Assembly: GCF_900114215.1 (NCBI RefSeq)
Contig: NZ_FOSG01000005.1
Location: 310,001 to 374,000, forward strand
DNA: 64,000 nucleotides
Reading direction: 5' to 3'
Source of the DNA: Streptomyces mangrovi
Lineage (GTDB): Bacteria; Actinomycetota; Actinomycetes; Streptomycetales; Streptomycetaceae
Program-made: the position numbers and the translations under genes
Part shown: in pieces, positions 44,029-53,685 of the stretch
Layout: each line of letters opens with the position of its first letter
Numbering within the stretch: the first letter of the stretch is position 1
Notes under the pieces: model-generated
What the model was told of the DNA's origin: nothing
Seen by the model: the letters and a program-made list of their open reading frames with translations, nothing else
The model's database searches: none

Positions 44029-45287
44029 GGAGTCGGTGCGAGGTCCGCGAGGTCGGAGAGCAGGTTGTCGAGGACCGTCTCCTCCTCGACGCGCACGCCG
44101 AGCCCGGCGAGGGCGCCGGACAGGTCCGGGTCCCAGGGGGACTCGGCGGGAGTGCCCGTCAGGGCGGGGAGTCCGGGTGCGGTGGTGGCGGCGGCGCGGT
44201 AGTCGGCGGCGGTGTAGCGCCAGGGCCGCCATGGAACGGCGCGGGCCAGCGCGGCGGCGATGCGCAGCCCGCCCCAGTCGAAGTCGCCGTGGTACAGGAG
44301 TTGGGCGCCCCGGGCGTGCAGGCGGCGCAGCAGGGTGAGGGCGGCGGCCGAGGGCTGGCCCTGGAGGCAGACCATGAGCGGGCAGCCGGGGCCGTGGGCG
44401 TCGGCCGCCGCCGCGATCACGGCCGGGTTCTCGCAGACGTGGACGCGCCCGGCGGCCGCGTGCGGTACGAAGGAGGTGTCGCGGGCCAGTTGGCGCAGGG
44501 TGAGGACGGCGGGCTCGCCCGCATCGGCCGACCAGTCCAGCGCCGGAGTGCCGCGCAGATTGAGGGTGAGGACGGTGGAGGACAGCTCGTCCTTCAGCAG
44601 TCCCGCCGAGGCCCATGCCTCGCGCCGCCACCGGGCGCCGGAGCCGTCGGCGAAGCCGGTCAGCGCGCGTGTTCCGGACAGTACGAGGGTGGCGAGCGGT
44701 CTGCCGTCGTCCAGGGCGTGGGCGCTGCCGAGGGTCCTGGCGGCGAAGGCCGCCAGGGAGACCGGGGGGTCGGCGGGCAGCGCCCGCAGGGCCGCCGCCG
44801 CGTCTGCCAGGAGTTCGCGGGCCGCCTTCGGGGTCCGGGCCAGACGGCGGGCCAGGCCCTCCGCGCGCACCCGGGCGGCCCAGTCGGCCAGTTCGGGGCG
44901 GGCGGCGCCGAGTTCGCCGAGCGGTGCGTGGGCCTCCTCCCAGGCCGCCGCCTCGGCCCGGCGTGTCTCGTCGAGCCGGGCCACGGGGCCGGTCAGGGCG
45001 GTCACGGCGGCGGCCAGCCCGTCCGGGCTGGCGCCGGAGCGGCGCAGGATCTCGTCCACCGTCTCCAGGCGCACCGTCAGGGACCGGCCGCCGCGCGGGG
45101 CGCGGCCCAGCAGGCGCTCCACCGCCGCCCGCTGGTTCTGGTCGGGACCGGTCAGGGTGACCGCGCCGGTCAGGGGGCGGCCGCGGGCCATCCGGTGCCG
45201 GGCGCGGTCCAGGAGCCAGGCCAGTTCGGGTGCGCCGAGCAGGCGGGTGAGGCGGGCGGTGTCGACCCGCTCGGGGCGTGGGGTCAT
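44025..45287 (-). CDS. jetD: Wadjet JetD nuclease subunit (TIGR02679/DUF2399 type)
   Basis: JetD is the toprim-fold nuclease of the Wadjet complex and cuts plasmid DNA after SMC loop extrusion. The 420-residue protein has an N-terminal arm domain and a C-terminal toprim-like domain with VCENPAV (Glu286) and the acidic motif YHGDFDWGGLRIA (Asp335 and Asp337). Both are the expected metal ligands, so it looks active. ATG at 45287 overlaps the jetC stop by four bases. It is the last intact gene of the mcrBC-jet operon; a PglW relic follows directly. Confidence 0.85.
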   Translation of the reverse strand: MTPRPERVDTARLTRLLGAPELAWLLDRARHRMARGRPLTGAVTLTGPDQNQRAAVERLLGRAPRGGRSLTVRLETVDEILRRSGASPDGLAAAVTALTGPVARLDETRRAEAAAWEEAHAPLGELGAARPELADWAARVRAEGLARRLARTPKAARELLADAAAALRALPADPPVSLAAFAARTLGSAHALDDGRPLATLVLSGTRALTGFADGSGARWRREAWASAGLLKDELSSTVLTLNLRGTPALDWSADAGEPAVLTLRQLARDTSFVPHAAAGRVHVCENPAVIAAAADAHGPGCPLMVCLQGQPSAAALTLLRRLHARGAQLLYHGDFDWGGLRIAAALARAVPWRPWRYTAADYRAAATTAPGLPALTGTPAESPWDPDLSGALAGLGVRVEEETVLDNLLSDLADLAPTP

Positions 45288-48200
45288 GTCCACAGGGAGT
45301 CCTGGGCCGTGGGCTTCCCGGTGCCGGCCGTACCCGCGGTGACGGGGGCACCGGCCGTACCTGCGGGGCCGGCGTCCGGGGAGGCGTGTTCCGGCCCGCC
45401 GTACGCCTGCGGGTCCGCGCCCCGCGACCTCCGCGTTCCGTCCCACTCCCAGCGGGTCACCAGGACCGCGGAGATCTCGTCGACGCGCGAGAGCTGGGCG
45501 ATGGCGACGCCCGGCACCTGCGGATAGCAGGCCCACTCGCGCTCGCTGGTCATCACCACGTCCAGGTCGAAGGCGTGCAGCAGCCCCAGGCACTTGGCGC
45601 GCGAGTCGTCGTCCACGCCGGCGAACGCCTCGTCCAGGGTGACCAGGCGCGGGGCGTGCGGTACGGAGGCGCTGGCGTAGTGCGCGGACGCGGCGGCGAA
45701 CAGCGGCACCGACGCCGCCAGCACCCGCTCCCCGCCCGAGGCGGGCCCGGTGGCCGGGACCCATCTGCCGTGCTGGTGGCGTTCGATGCCGAACTCGTGC
45801 CAGGTGCGGTAGTCGAGGGCCGCGGTGAGGTCCTCCAGCCAGCTGCCGGAGCTGTCGTCGGCGTGCCGGCGCGCGATCTGCTCCTGGAGGAACCCGCCGA
45901 CCGCGGCCCGGTCCTCCGGCGACCAGGCGTCGGCGGACTGGCGCAGCCTTTCGCGGGCCTGGGCGAGCCCGGGCGGCGCCTTCCGCGAGGGCCGCCACAC
46001 CAGGCGCAGCACCATGCCGGTGGAGGTCGGCCGCTCCTCCAGTTCGGCGTTCATGGCCCGCACCTGCCGCTCGGCGGTGCCGATCAGCTCCTGGAGGGTG
46101 CCGGCGACCTCGGTGATGAGGTGGGTCTCCAGGATCTCCCGTTCGCGCGCGGACAGGATGCGGGTCAGCTCCTCCACCTCGGCGGCGAGCGCCTCGGCGA
46201 GTTCCGGCACGGCGCGTTCGCGCCCCTGGTAGACGATGTCGACGACCATGCCGTCCTCGCCGCTGTGGGCCGAGGCGGTGTGCCCGTGCCTCGACAGCGC
46301 GTCCTGGAGTCTGGTCAGCTCCTCGCTCAGCCGCTTCTGCACCCGCTCCCAGGCGCCGTCGGAGTCGTCGGTACCGGCGAGTTCGGACTCGACTGCGCGG
46401 GCCAGTACGACGGCCGGGGTCGCCGCCCACGGTCCGCCGTCGGCCTCCGGCTGTTCGATGCCGGGCAGGGCCACCGCCAGCAGTCCGGTCGCCGCGAACC
46501 GCTGGAGCGCGGCGACGACCCGGTCCCGGGCCGCCGCGGCCTCGGTGACGTCCTCCTCCAGCTGTTCGATGCGTCCTTCGGCGCGGTGGGCGCGGCCGTC
46601 CGCCTGCCGGTGCTCCTGGTCGGCCCGCTTCTGCTCCTGCCCGCACAGCCGCGCCGCCTCGACGGTCTCGGCCAGCCGGCGCTGCAGGTCGGCGACGGCG
46701 GCGCCGACGGTGGAGCGCAGGGTGGTGTGGTGCTCGTCGGCCGCGGCGGCCTGCCGCGCCGCCTCCTCCGTGCGCAGGGCCAGCTCGGCGGCCCGTTCCC
46801 CGGCCCGCTCCGCCTCGGCCCGTTCCTCGGAGACGGCGCTCTCGGCGTCGGTGTGCTCCCGCAGTGCGGGCCACAGGGCGGCGAGGTGGGCGGTGAGGTC
46901 GGCGAGGGCCTGGCGGACGGCCGCGAGCCCGGTGCGGTCGGCGGGCAGTTGGACGGCGGCGGCCGTCTCGGTGAGTTCGGCCGCGGCCTGCTCCGCCCGA
47001 CGGGCCGCCGCGGCCAGTTCGGCGGAGCGCTCCTCGTGGCGGGTGCGGGCCCGGCGGACCGTGTCGCCGGCCGCGGCGGCCAGCGCGTGGGCCCGGCGCA
47101 GATCGTCGTCGCCGGGGAAGGCGGACAGTTCGGCGTCCAGTACGCGGCGGCGCTCCGCCACCGCGCGGGACGCCTCCTCCAGTGCGGCCGACTCCTCACG
47201 CACAGTGGACAGTTCGCCCCGCAGGGCGGTGATACGGGCGCGGCGGGCCTCCTCACGGGCGCCCTCGCCCACGTACTCGGCGGCCGGTTTGCTCCAGCTC
47301 CCGGTCAGCGCGCCGGTCCGGAAGCGGCCGTCCGGCGACACCCAGGTGTCACTCGCACCGCTGCCTCCCGGGTCCGTGCCGGGGTTCCCGCCCAGTCCGA
47401 TCGCGGCCAGCAACCGCGCCACGGTCTCCTCCCCCACTCCGGCGGCCCGGGCGTCGCCGTGGTCCGGGGCCGGGCGCAGTACGTCGGCGAGGGTGGGCCC
47501 GGCGGCCGGGGCCCCGGAAACCGGCGCGGGCGCCAGCAGGACGTCGTGGCCGTCGGCGAGGACCGCGGCACCGTCCGGGCGCACCCAGGCGTCCAGCAGG
47601 CCGGATGCTTCCAGGGCCGCCTCCAGGCCCGCGCGCTCGGCCTCCGCGACCTGCGGGCGGAAGTCGACGAGCCGCCACAGCGGCGCGCCGGCCGCCCGGT
47701 CCCTGGCGCCGGGGGTGCGGGTGTACGGGGCCCGGGGGCCGCTCTGGCGTCCCGCCTCCAGGGCGGCCAGCTCCGCTTCCGCCTCCGCGGCGCGGCTGCG
47801 CGCCGTACGAAGCCGCTGGGCCAGTTCCGCCGCCCGGTCGGCCAGGTGTGCCGCCCGGGCGCGGTGCGCGGCGGCGGCCGCCTGCCGCGCGGGCTCGGGG
47901 CCGTCCAGCCGGGCCGCCCACTCCTGTGTCCCGTCCAGCAGGCCGGGCAGACCGGGAAGTTCCAGCTCGGTGCACCCGGCGGCGTACTCGCGCACGCGGC
48001 CGACCAGTGCCCGCCCCTCCTCGGCCACCCTCTCCTCGGCGCGGGCCAGCTCCCCGGTGCCGTGGACGAGGTCCCTGTCCGCCTCGTCGGCGCGCGACAG
48101 GGCCGTCCGGCGCCCTTCCTCCGCGCGCTCGGCGCGTGCCGCCAGCTCCTCCACGTGCTCGACGGCGCGCCGCCCGCGGGCCAGTGCCTCCTCGGCCGCG

Positions 48201-49483
48201 CGGCGCAGTTCGGACCCGGGCGCGCCCGCGGTGCGCACCTCGCCGTCCAGCCCGGCGGCCACGGCCGCCTCGCCGACGCGGGTGCGGATCTCCTGAAGCG
48301 ACCGCTCGGCCGCGGCCAGCCGGTTCCCGGCCGTCGCCAGCCGCCCCAGGGCCCGGGTGTGCGTCTCGGCGGCCTGCCGCCGGTCCGCCTCCGCCCGTTC
48401 CGCTTCGTCGGCCGTGCGGCGGGCGTCGGCGGCGGCCTGCTCCAGGGCTCGCGCGTCCCTCATCTCCGGGCCCGTGCGCAGGGCCTCCTGCTGTGCGGCG
48501 AGCCGGGCCGCGCGTTCCTCCAGCTGTGCGATCCGTCCGGCCGCGGCCTCGCGGTCCGCCTCCGCCCGCTCCCGCTCGGCCTGCGCCTGGGCCAGGTCGC
48601 GCTGAAGCCTCTCGTAGCGGGCGTGCTCGGTGCGGGGCAGGCGGGCCCGGCGGCGGGCGGCGACCTTCGCGTAGCGCCGGTAGTGGCCGAGGAACGCCGA
48701 GGAGGCCCGCTCGGCCTCGGTCGCCGCCCGCAGCTCCTCCTTCTCCTCCTCCAGCGACCGGAACGCCTCGGCCACATCGGCGACGACGGCCTGGTCCATG
48801 GGCGGCAGCGCCTCCGTCAGGGCGCGGGAGAGGGCCGTCTCGCTGGGCCGTTTGGACAGCTGCGGCTGGCGCAGCTGGATCAGCATGTCGACCAGGGCCG
48901 CGTACCTGCGCTCGCCGAGGCCGAACAGCGCCTCGTCGACCGCTCTGCGGTACGCCTTCGCCGTGTCGTACACCATGCCCCGCCCGGCGAGGGCCTCCGC
49001 GAGCCGGTCGCGGGACAGCGCGGTGCCGGTGGCGTCCAGCAGGGTCAGCTCCGCGCCGACACGCTGGTCGGTGATGGCGAACCAGTGGCGGGCGATACCC
49101 CGGCCCGTGACCGCCTTCAGCCCGCACAGCAGGGTGCGGTACCGGGCCTGGCCCGTCTCGTCCAGGCGGCCGAACTCGACCCAGGTGTAGCCGAGCCGCT
49201 CGGGGTGCGGGTGCTGCCCGCCGAGCAGCAGGTTCCACTCCATGCGCTTGCCCGGGTCGCCGTCGGGTTCCACACGGCGCGCCGACAGGTCGCCGTCCAG
49301 CAGGAACGGCAGGGTCAGGGCCAGCACCTTCGACTTGCCGGTGCCGTTGTTGCCGCGCAGCAGCAGCCGGCCGTCGCGGAACCAGAACTCCTCCACGTCG
49401 TAGTGGAAGAGGTCGACGAGCCCGATGCGCAGGGGCTTCCAGCGTCCGGGGGCGGGAGTGGGCAGGGAATTCGGGGGGTTCAC
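45284..49483 (-). CDS. jetC: Wadjet JetC, SMC/MukB-like ATPase (TIGR02680 type)
   Basis: A 1,399-residue SMC-family motor that extrudes DNA loops and senses small circular DNA. The head has Walker A RGNNGTGKSK (43-52), HPERLGYTWVEFGR and a distal half with signature ASGGERVLAAS (from about 1248) and Walker B LVTLDEAFAGVD (about 1280). Between them lies roughly 900 residues of Glu/Ala/Arg-rich coiled coil with a hinge-like region around 620-740. The C-terminal 45 residues are a low-complexity Gly/Ala/Pro tail. GTG at 49483 overlaps the jetB stop by four bases. Confidence 0.9.
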   Translation of the reverse strand: MNPPNSLPTPAPGRWKPLRIGLVDLFHYDVEEFWFRDGRLLLRGNNGTGKSKVLALTLPFLLDGDLSARRVEPDGDPGKRMEWNLLLGGQHPHPERLGYTWVEFGRLDETGQARYRTLLCGLKAVTGRGIARHWFAITDQRVGAELTLLDATGTALSRDRLAEALAGRGMVYDTAKAYRRAVDEALFGLGERRYAALVDMLIQLRQPQLSKRPSETALSRALTEALPPMDQAVVADVAEAFRSLEEEKEELRAATEAERASSAFLGHYRRYAKVAARRRARLPRTEHARYERLQRDLAQAQAERERAEADREAAAGRIAQLEERAARLAAQQEALRTGPEMRDARALEQAAADARRTADEAERAEADRRQAAETHTRALGRLATAGNRLAAAERSLQEIRTRVGEAAVAAGLDGEVRTAGAPGSELRRAAEEALARGRRAVEHVEELAARAERAEEGRRTALSRADEADRDLVHGTGELARAEERVAEEGRALVGRVREYAAGCTELELPGLPGLLDGTQEWAARLDGPEPARQAAAAAHRARAAHLADRAAELAQRLRTARSRAAEAEAELAALEAGRQSGPRAPYTRTPGARDRAAGAPLWRLVDFRPQVAEAERAGLEAALEASGLLDAWVRPDGAAVLADGHDVLLAPAPVSGAPAAGPTLADVLRPAPDHGDARAAGVGEETVARLLAAIGLGGNPGTDPGGSGASDTWVSPDGRFRTGALTGSWSKPAAEYVGEGAREEARRARITALRGELSTVREESAALEEASRAVAERRRVLDAELSAFPGDDDLRRAHALAAAAGDTVRRARTRHEERSAELAAAARRAEQAAAELTETAAAVQLPADRTGLAAVRQALADLTAHLAALWPALREHTDAESAVSEERAEAERAGERAAELALRTEEAARQAAAADEHHTTLRSTVGAAVADLQRRLAETVEAARLCGQEQKRADQEHRQADGRAHRAEGRIEQLEEDVTEAAAARDRVVAALQRFAATGLLAVALPGIEQPEADGGPWAATPAVVLARAVESELAGTDDSDGAWERVQKRLSEELTRLQDALSRHGHTASAHSGEDGMVVDIVYQGRERAVPELAEALAAEVEELTRILSAREREILETHLITEVAGTLQELIGTAERQVRAMNAELEERPTSTGMVLRLVWRPSRKAPPGLAQARERLRQSADAWSPEDRAAVGGFLQEQIARRHADDSSGSWLEDLTAALDYRTWHEFGIERHQHGRWVPATGPASGGERVLAASVPLFAAASAHYASASVPHAPRLVTLDEAFAGVDDDSRAKCLGLLHAFDLDVVMTSEREWACYPQVPGVAIAQLSRVDEISAVLVTRWEWDGTRRSRGADPQAYGGPEHASPDAGPAGTAGAPVTAGTAGTGKPTAQDSLWT

Positions 49484-50724
49484 CGCGTGGGCCGCCTTTC
49501 ACTTGCCTTCGTCCCCGCCGCCCTGCGGGGGCCGGGTTCCTTCACCACGGGCTCGCCGACCGCGTACCGCGCCAGTGCCGGGCGCGGTACGGCCTCCCGG
49601 CCCGTGACCGTCACCAGGCCGAGCGCCGTGAGCCTGGCCAGCGCCCGCTCCACCAGTTCGGCCTCCGCGCCCGGCTCCCGGGCCGACCTGGACCAGAAGC
49701 CGCCGTGCTCCGCGGCCAGTTCGCGCACCCGCCGCTCCAGTTCGTCCCGGCCCACCGGCCCGCCGGCGGCGGCCAGGTGCCCGGCGAGCAGCAGGGTGAT
49801 GTGCCCGTGGGTGCCCTGCTCGGGCATACGGGCGTCGGTGAGGTCGTCGTCGGGGTCGACCATGGCGATGCCCTCGGCCCGCACCTCGGGCACCAGGCCG
49901 GTCAGTTCGGCGATCCGGGCGGTGAGGAAGCCGCGCTGGCGGGTGAGGTAGGCCAGCTCCTCCTCGGTGAGGGTGTCGTAGTAGAGCACCGGGTCGTCCA
50001 GCAGGCGGCGGGTGAGCTTCCAGCGGATGGCGCGGAACCTGAGTTCGTCGCTGTCCAGCGCGGACTGGGCGGTCAGCTTAGCCAGGCGGTCCTCGAAACC
50101 GGCGGCGGTGACCATCGAGGGGCCGATCCGGGTGGCGAGCAGCCCGGCCAGCACCCGCCGTTTCACGTCGTAGAGCACGTCCCCCGCCCCGGCCACGTAG
50201 GCGTCCTCGTCGCCCGCCACCCGCCGCAGCACGCCCAGGCGCAGCAGCACCCGCACCACGGCCGCCAGGTCGCTGCGCTCGTCGCGCTTCTCCAGGGTGA
50301 AGGCGATCCCGGCGGCGGCCAGGTGGGGGTCGGCGGCGTCCAGCACCACCTGTTCGGCCAGCCGGCCGAGCGCGACCTGCGCCTCGCCCCGCTCCAGCGC
50401 GGCCAGTGCCAGGCACAGCAGGACGTAGCGGCGGCGGGTGAAGGGCTGCGCGGCCCGGCCGGCCTCGCGCGCGGGGTGGGTGGGATCGTCCAGGGTGCCG
50501 GGAGTCTTGCGCAGCCGGGCGGCGTCGGCGTCCACCCGCAGCGGCCAGCCGGTGTTGCGGTCGAACCACTCGCGCAGCTCCGCCGCGTACTGCCGCACCA
50601 GGCGGAACTCGTCGCCGCGGGGGCCGTCGGCGGTCAGCAGCGGCTCCTTCAGCAGGGCGCGGGCGGCCTTGCGGAGGTTCGCGGCGCGCTGTCCGTCGAG
50701 CACCTCGGCCAGCGGGGTGGTCAC
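49480..50724 (-). CDS. jetB: Wadjet JetB, KITE subunit (TIGR02678/DUF2398 type)
   Basis: This 414-residue protein is helical with winged-helix content, as expected for the dimeric kite subunit that bridges JetA and the JetC heads. Features include ALLKEPLLTADGPRGDEFRLVRQYAAELREWFDRNTGWPLRVD, RRRYVLLCLALAALERGEAQVALGRLAEQV and VLYYDTLTEEELAYLTRQRGFLTARIAE. GTG at 50724 follows GGAAGGAGG and overlaps the jetA stop by four bases. The Lys/Arg-rich tail extends past the conserved part. Confidence 0.85.
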   Translation of the reverse strand: MTTPLAEVLDGQRAANLRKAARALLKEPLLTADGPRGDEFRLVRQYAAELREWFDRNTGWPLRVDADAARLRKTPGTLDDPTHPAREAGRAAQPFTRRRYVLLCLALAALERGEAQVALGRLAEQVVLDAADPHLAAAGIAFTLEKRDERSDLAAVVRVLLRLGVLRRVAGDEDAYVAGAGDVLYDVKRRVLAGLLATRIGPSMVTAAGFEDRLAKLTAQSALDSDELRFRAIRWKLTRRLLDDPVLYYDTLTEEELAYLTRQRGFLTARIAELTGLVPEVRAEGIAMVDPDDDLTDARMPEQGTHGHITLLLAGHLAAAGGPVGRDELERRVRELAAEHGGFWSRSAREPGAEAELVERALARLTALGLVTVTGREAVPRPALARYAVGEPVVKEPGPRRAAGTKASERRPTR

Positions 50725-52328
50725 CGGTGGGCCTCCTTCCCGGCGGGGACGGTGCGGTCGGTGTCGGTGAGATCGGTGATCTCGACGAGGTGGTCGGGGC
50801 CGCAAAACGTCCCGTCCGGGGTGGGGATCTCGGCCGTCGTACCGTCCGCCAGGGCGGTGAGCCGGATCTCCAGGGAGCCGTCGCCGCTGGTGGCCGTGGT
50901 GGAGGAGATGCCGGGCCGCCAGGTGGCCAGGGCGTCGCCGAGCAGCCGCAGGAACAGGCCGAACGCGGCCGGGTCCAGTTCGCCGATCCGGGAGAGGCGG
51001 ATCTCGCCGCCGGTGGCCAGCCGGGCGCGGGCGGCCGCGGTCTGCTCGGCCTGGCGGGCGGCGATCTCGGCCAGCCGCGCCCGGTCGGCGGCGCGGCTGA
51101 CCACCTTGCGGGGCTTGCCGCGCCGCTCGTAGCTGCCGGTGCGCCGCAGCTGCGGGCTGATGCGCAGCGGCTCTGCCTCCGCCCAGGCGGTGGTGGGCGG
51201 TACCTGGTCGGCCGCGCGGGCCGCGAGGGTGTCGGCGTCCACGGTGAGGTGGCGGGAGGAGTGGAGGCCGAAGGCCGCCCGCCACAGCCGGTGCCGCGCG
51301 GCGTCGTCGGGCGCCTCGGCGAACCAGCGGGCGAGGGTGCGGAAGTCCGCCGACCGGTCCGATCGCCCGGCGCGCCGCTCGTTGAGCCGCCGTACCACGG
51401 CCAGGAGCTGCGGGATCGCCCCCAGTGCCCGGCCGCGCAGCAGCCGGGCCTGCGACTCGCGCCCATGCCCGGAGACGAACCAGTCGGCCAGGCCCGACCA
51501 GCGGTCCCGCCATCTGCGGTACGCGGCCCGCTCGGCGTGCTCGGCCTCGTCCGGTGCCGCGTCGGCGGCCTCGCGGGCCGCGGCCAGCCGCAGCAGCGGG
51601 CGTATGCGGTCGTGCTCCTCCAGCTCCCCGATCAGGGCGGCGATCAGGCCGCCGAGGGTGATCAGGTCCTGGATGAACCGCTTCAGGTAGTCGATCAGCC
51701 GGTCCTTGTAGGCGAGGAACGCCTCGACCTCCACCTCGTGCAGGTCGATGGTGCGCTGCAGCGACCCCATGAACGCCCGCGCGTTCTCGGCGAGATCGGT
51801 GAACCGCGCGGTCAGGGTGGACAGGGTCAGGTACGCCTTGGCCCGGTCCGGTTCCTCCTCGGCCGCGATCACCAGCAGCGCCCGGAGCTGGGTGACGATG
51901 TCATGCAGCGCCACCGCCTGGAGCTCGCCGCGCCGCCCCAGCTCCTCGTCGTACGTTCCCAGCGCGGCCTCGGCCGCCTCGCCGGCCCGGGTGAGCTGGT
52001 AGATGAACCGCTTGCGGTAGAAGTCCTCGACCGCCGTCACCCGCGCGGTGTCGGGGTCGGCCCGCAGATTGCCCCACTCCACGAGGCTGTCCAGCGCCTT
52101 GACCACCGTGTCCAGGTCGGCCGGCTGCTCCCCGGGCCCCGGCTCCAGCGCCGCCTGGACGTCCTCGGGCCGCAGATGCACCGCGAACCGCTCCTTGGCG
52201 GCGGTGAACGTCCGCATCACCTGCCGGTACAGGGCGGCGTTGGGGACGGTCAGATGGGCGAAGGGCGCGTAGTCGGCCGGATCGGCCCGGCCGGAACCGT
52301 GGTGCCGGCCGTGGTGCTGGGAGGACAT
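50721..52328 (-). CDS. jetA: Wadjet JetA, kleisin subunit (TIGR02677/DUF2397 type)
   Basis: This 535-residue protein has a His-rich N-terminus, PFAHLTVPNAALYRQVMRTF, winged-helix region AALEPGPGEQPADLDTVVKALDSLVEWGNL, and a long helical centre containing LYKD-type VEAFLAYKDRLIDYLKRFIQDL. Its C-terminal domain ends GPDHLVEITDL. It matches the kleisin that closes the JetC heads. ATG at 52328 has GGGGAGAA upstream (GTG 52331 is an alternative). The gene starts 88 bases after the mcrC stop; this is the only real gap in the six-gene unit and could hold an internal promoter. Confidence 0.85.
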   Translation of the reverse strand: MSSQHHGRHHGSGRADPADYAPFAHLTVPNAALYRQVMRTFTAAKERFAVHLRPEDVQAALEPGPGEQPADLDTVVKALDSLVEWGNLRADPDTARVTAVEDFYRKRFIYQLTRAGEAAEAALGTYDEELGRRGELQAVALHDIVTQLRALLVIAAEEEPDRAKAYLTLSTLTARFTDLAENARAFMGSLQRTIDLHEVEVEAFLAYKDRLIDYLKRFIQDLITLGGLIAALIGELEEHDRIRPLLRLAAAREAADAAPDEAEHAERAAYRRWRDRWSGLADWFVSGHGRESQARLLRGRALGAIPQLLAVVRRLNERRAGRSDRSADFRTLARWFAEAPDDAARHRLWRAAFGLHSSRHLTVDADTLAARAADQVPPTTAWAEAEPLRISPQLRRTGSYERRGKPRKVVSRAADRARLAEIAARQAEQTAAARARLATGGEIRLSRIGELDPAAFGLFLRLLGDALATWRPGISSTTATSGDGSLEIRLTALADGTTAEIPTPDGTFCGPDHLVEITDLTDTDRTVPAGKEAHR

Positions 52329-52416
52329 CACCGCCGATTCTCCCCGATCACCCCGTACGCCCGCAGGCGGTAACGGAATCCCGCGGCGGAAGGAGGAGAG
52401 ACCGCCGGGCACCGGC

Positions 52417-53685
52417 TCATGCTCCCGGCCGGGCCGCGGGCGTGCGCGCCCGGAGGATCGTCCGGCCGAGGTCGTCCAGACGGGCGGTGAGCGCCTGGCG
52501 GGGCAGCGACAGGTCCAGTACGTGCCGGTGGAGGGTGATCGTGCCGCCGGGGGCCGGAACGCGCACGGCCGTTCCGTCCACGTCTCCCGCCACACAGATC
52601 AGATGACCCTCGTGGAGGCCGAAGCGGGTGCAGTACGCCAGCATCTGGTAGAGGTTCTCCCGCCTCAAGCCCTCCTGGTACTTGGCATCGACGACGACGG
52701 CGGGGCGCAGCGCGCCGCCGTCGTCCGGCAGCAGGTGGACCAGGTCCGGCAGGAGTACGTGCTCGCGACGGTCGTCCAGGTGGTGCGTGCGCGGATGGGG
52801 CTGGGGGCGCCCTCCGGCGCGGCGCTGCAGGACGGCTCCGAGGGCGGCGGCCAGGAAGTCCTCGTAGACCTTCTCCATGTTCAGCAGCAGACCGTCCACC
52901 CTGACCCGCCGGCCGTCGGCATACTCGAAGGAAGCGCCGCGCAGCACGAGTTCGGCCAGCCGCAGAGCCGGGCCGTAGCGGGCGTTCAGCCTGGTCGGGG
53001 TCCATACCGGCAGCCGGGCGCCGGGCGCGGGGGCGGTGACCCCGTCGAGCAGGACGTCGAGCCCGCAGAGCCGGGAGCGCACGGACGGTTCCAGACCGGG
53101 CAGCCGGGCCAGCCGCCGGGCCGCACCGAGCAGGAGCCGGTTCTCCAGGATGTCGGGGGTGTGCTCGTCGTACGCCACCTCCAGCGGGAGCGCGAGGCCG
53201 GGGCGGCGGCGCAGCTGGGCGGCCACGCGGAGTCTGCCGCGCAGGGTCGTGGAGGTGTCCTCCCGGCCCTGGTAGCCCGACAGCGGGCCGGGGCGCAGGG
53301 CGCGCTCGGCGGTGCGGACGAAGGTGCGGGCGACGGCGGGGAAGAGCTCCTCGCGGGCCGCCGTGTCGACGAGTCCGTGGTCCCAGCGCGCCCGGTCCGG
53401 GGCGTGGGCGAGCAGGTGGAGCAGGCGGTCGACGGGCACCTTGGGGGTGATCCGCAGCTGGACGGCGTCCTCACCGGACCCGAACCGCACCGTTCCGACC
53501 GTCCGCTTGGCCTTCAGCCGCCACCGCCACCCCTCGGATCCCCGTTCGGCGGGCTGGATGTCGACGATCTTCTCGGCCCTGGTGCGCAGTGTGTCGAGCT
53601 GTGCGGTGGTCAGTGCCCAGGTGCTCCAGTCGTCGCCCTCGGCCAGCTCGACGGGGAACGGACCGCCGCGCCGGGGCGCTGTCAC
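52417..53685 (-). CDS. mcrC: McrC-family restriction nuclease subunit
   Basis: McrC is the nuclease partner of the McrB GTPase; the complex cuts DNA carrying modified cytosines. The 422-residue protein has an N-terminal beta domain, GRLRVAAQLRRRPGLALPLEVAYDEHTPDILENRLLL in the middle, and a PD-(D/E)xK core (LPDLVHLLP ... AVVVDAKYQEGL, Asp and Lys at about 331-333). GTG at 53685 overlaps the mcrB stop. The catalytic residues are present, so it should be active. Confidence 0.9.
   Translation of the reverse strand: MTAPRRGGPFPVELAEGDDWSTWALTTAQLDTLRTRAEKIVDIQPAERGSEGWRWRLKAKRTVGTVRFGSGEDAVQLRITPKVPVDRLLHLLAHAPDRARWDHGLVDTAAREELFPAVARTFVRTAERALRPGPLSGYQGREDTSTTLRGRLRVAAQLRRRPGLALPLEVAYDEHTPDILENRLLLGAARRLARLPGLEPSVRSRLCGLDVLLDGVTAPAPGARLPVWTPTRLNARYGPALRLAELVLRGASFEYADGRRVRVDGLLLNMEKVYEDFLAAALGAVLQRRAGGRPQPHPRTHHLDDRREHVLLPDLVHLLPDDGGALRPAVVVDAKYQEGLRRENLYQMLAYCTRFGLHEGHLICVAGDVDGTAVRVPAPGGTITLHRHVLDLSLPRQALTARLDDLGRTILRARTPAARPGA

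Noticed and set aside
45278..49951. 1,557-codon plus-strand ORF antisense to jetC
   Set aside because: It mirrors the GC-rich third positions of jetC; no motif is present and jetC has complete SMC signatures.
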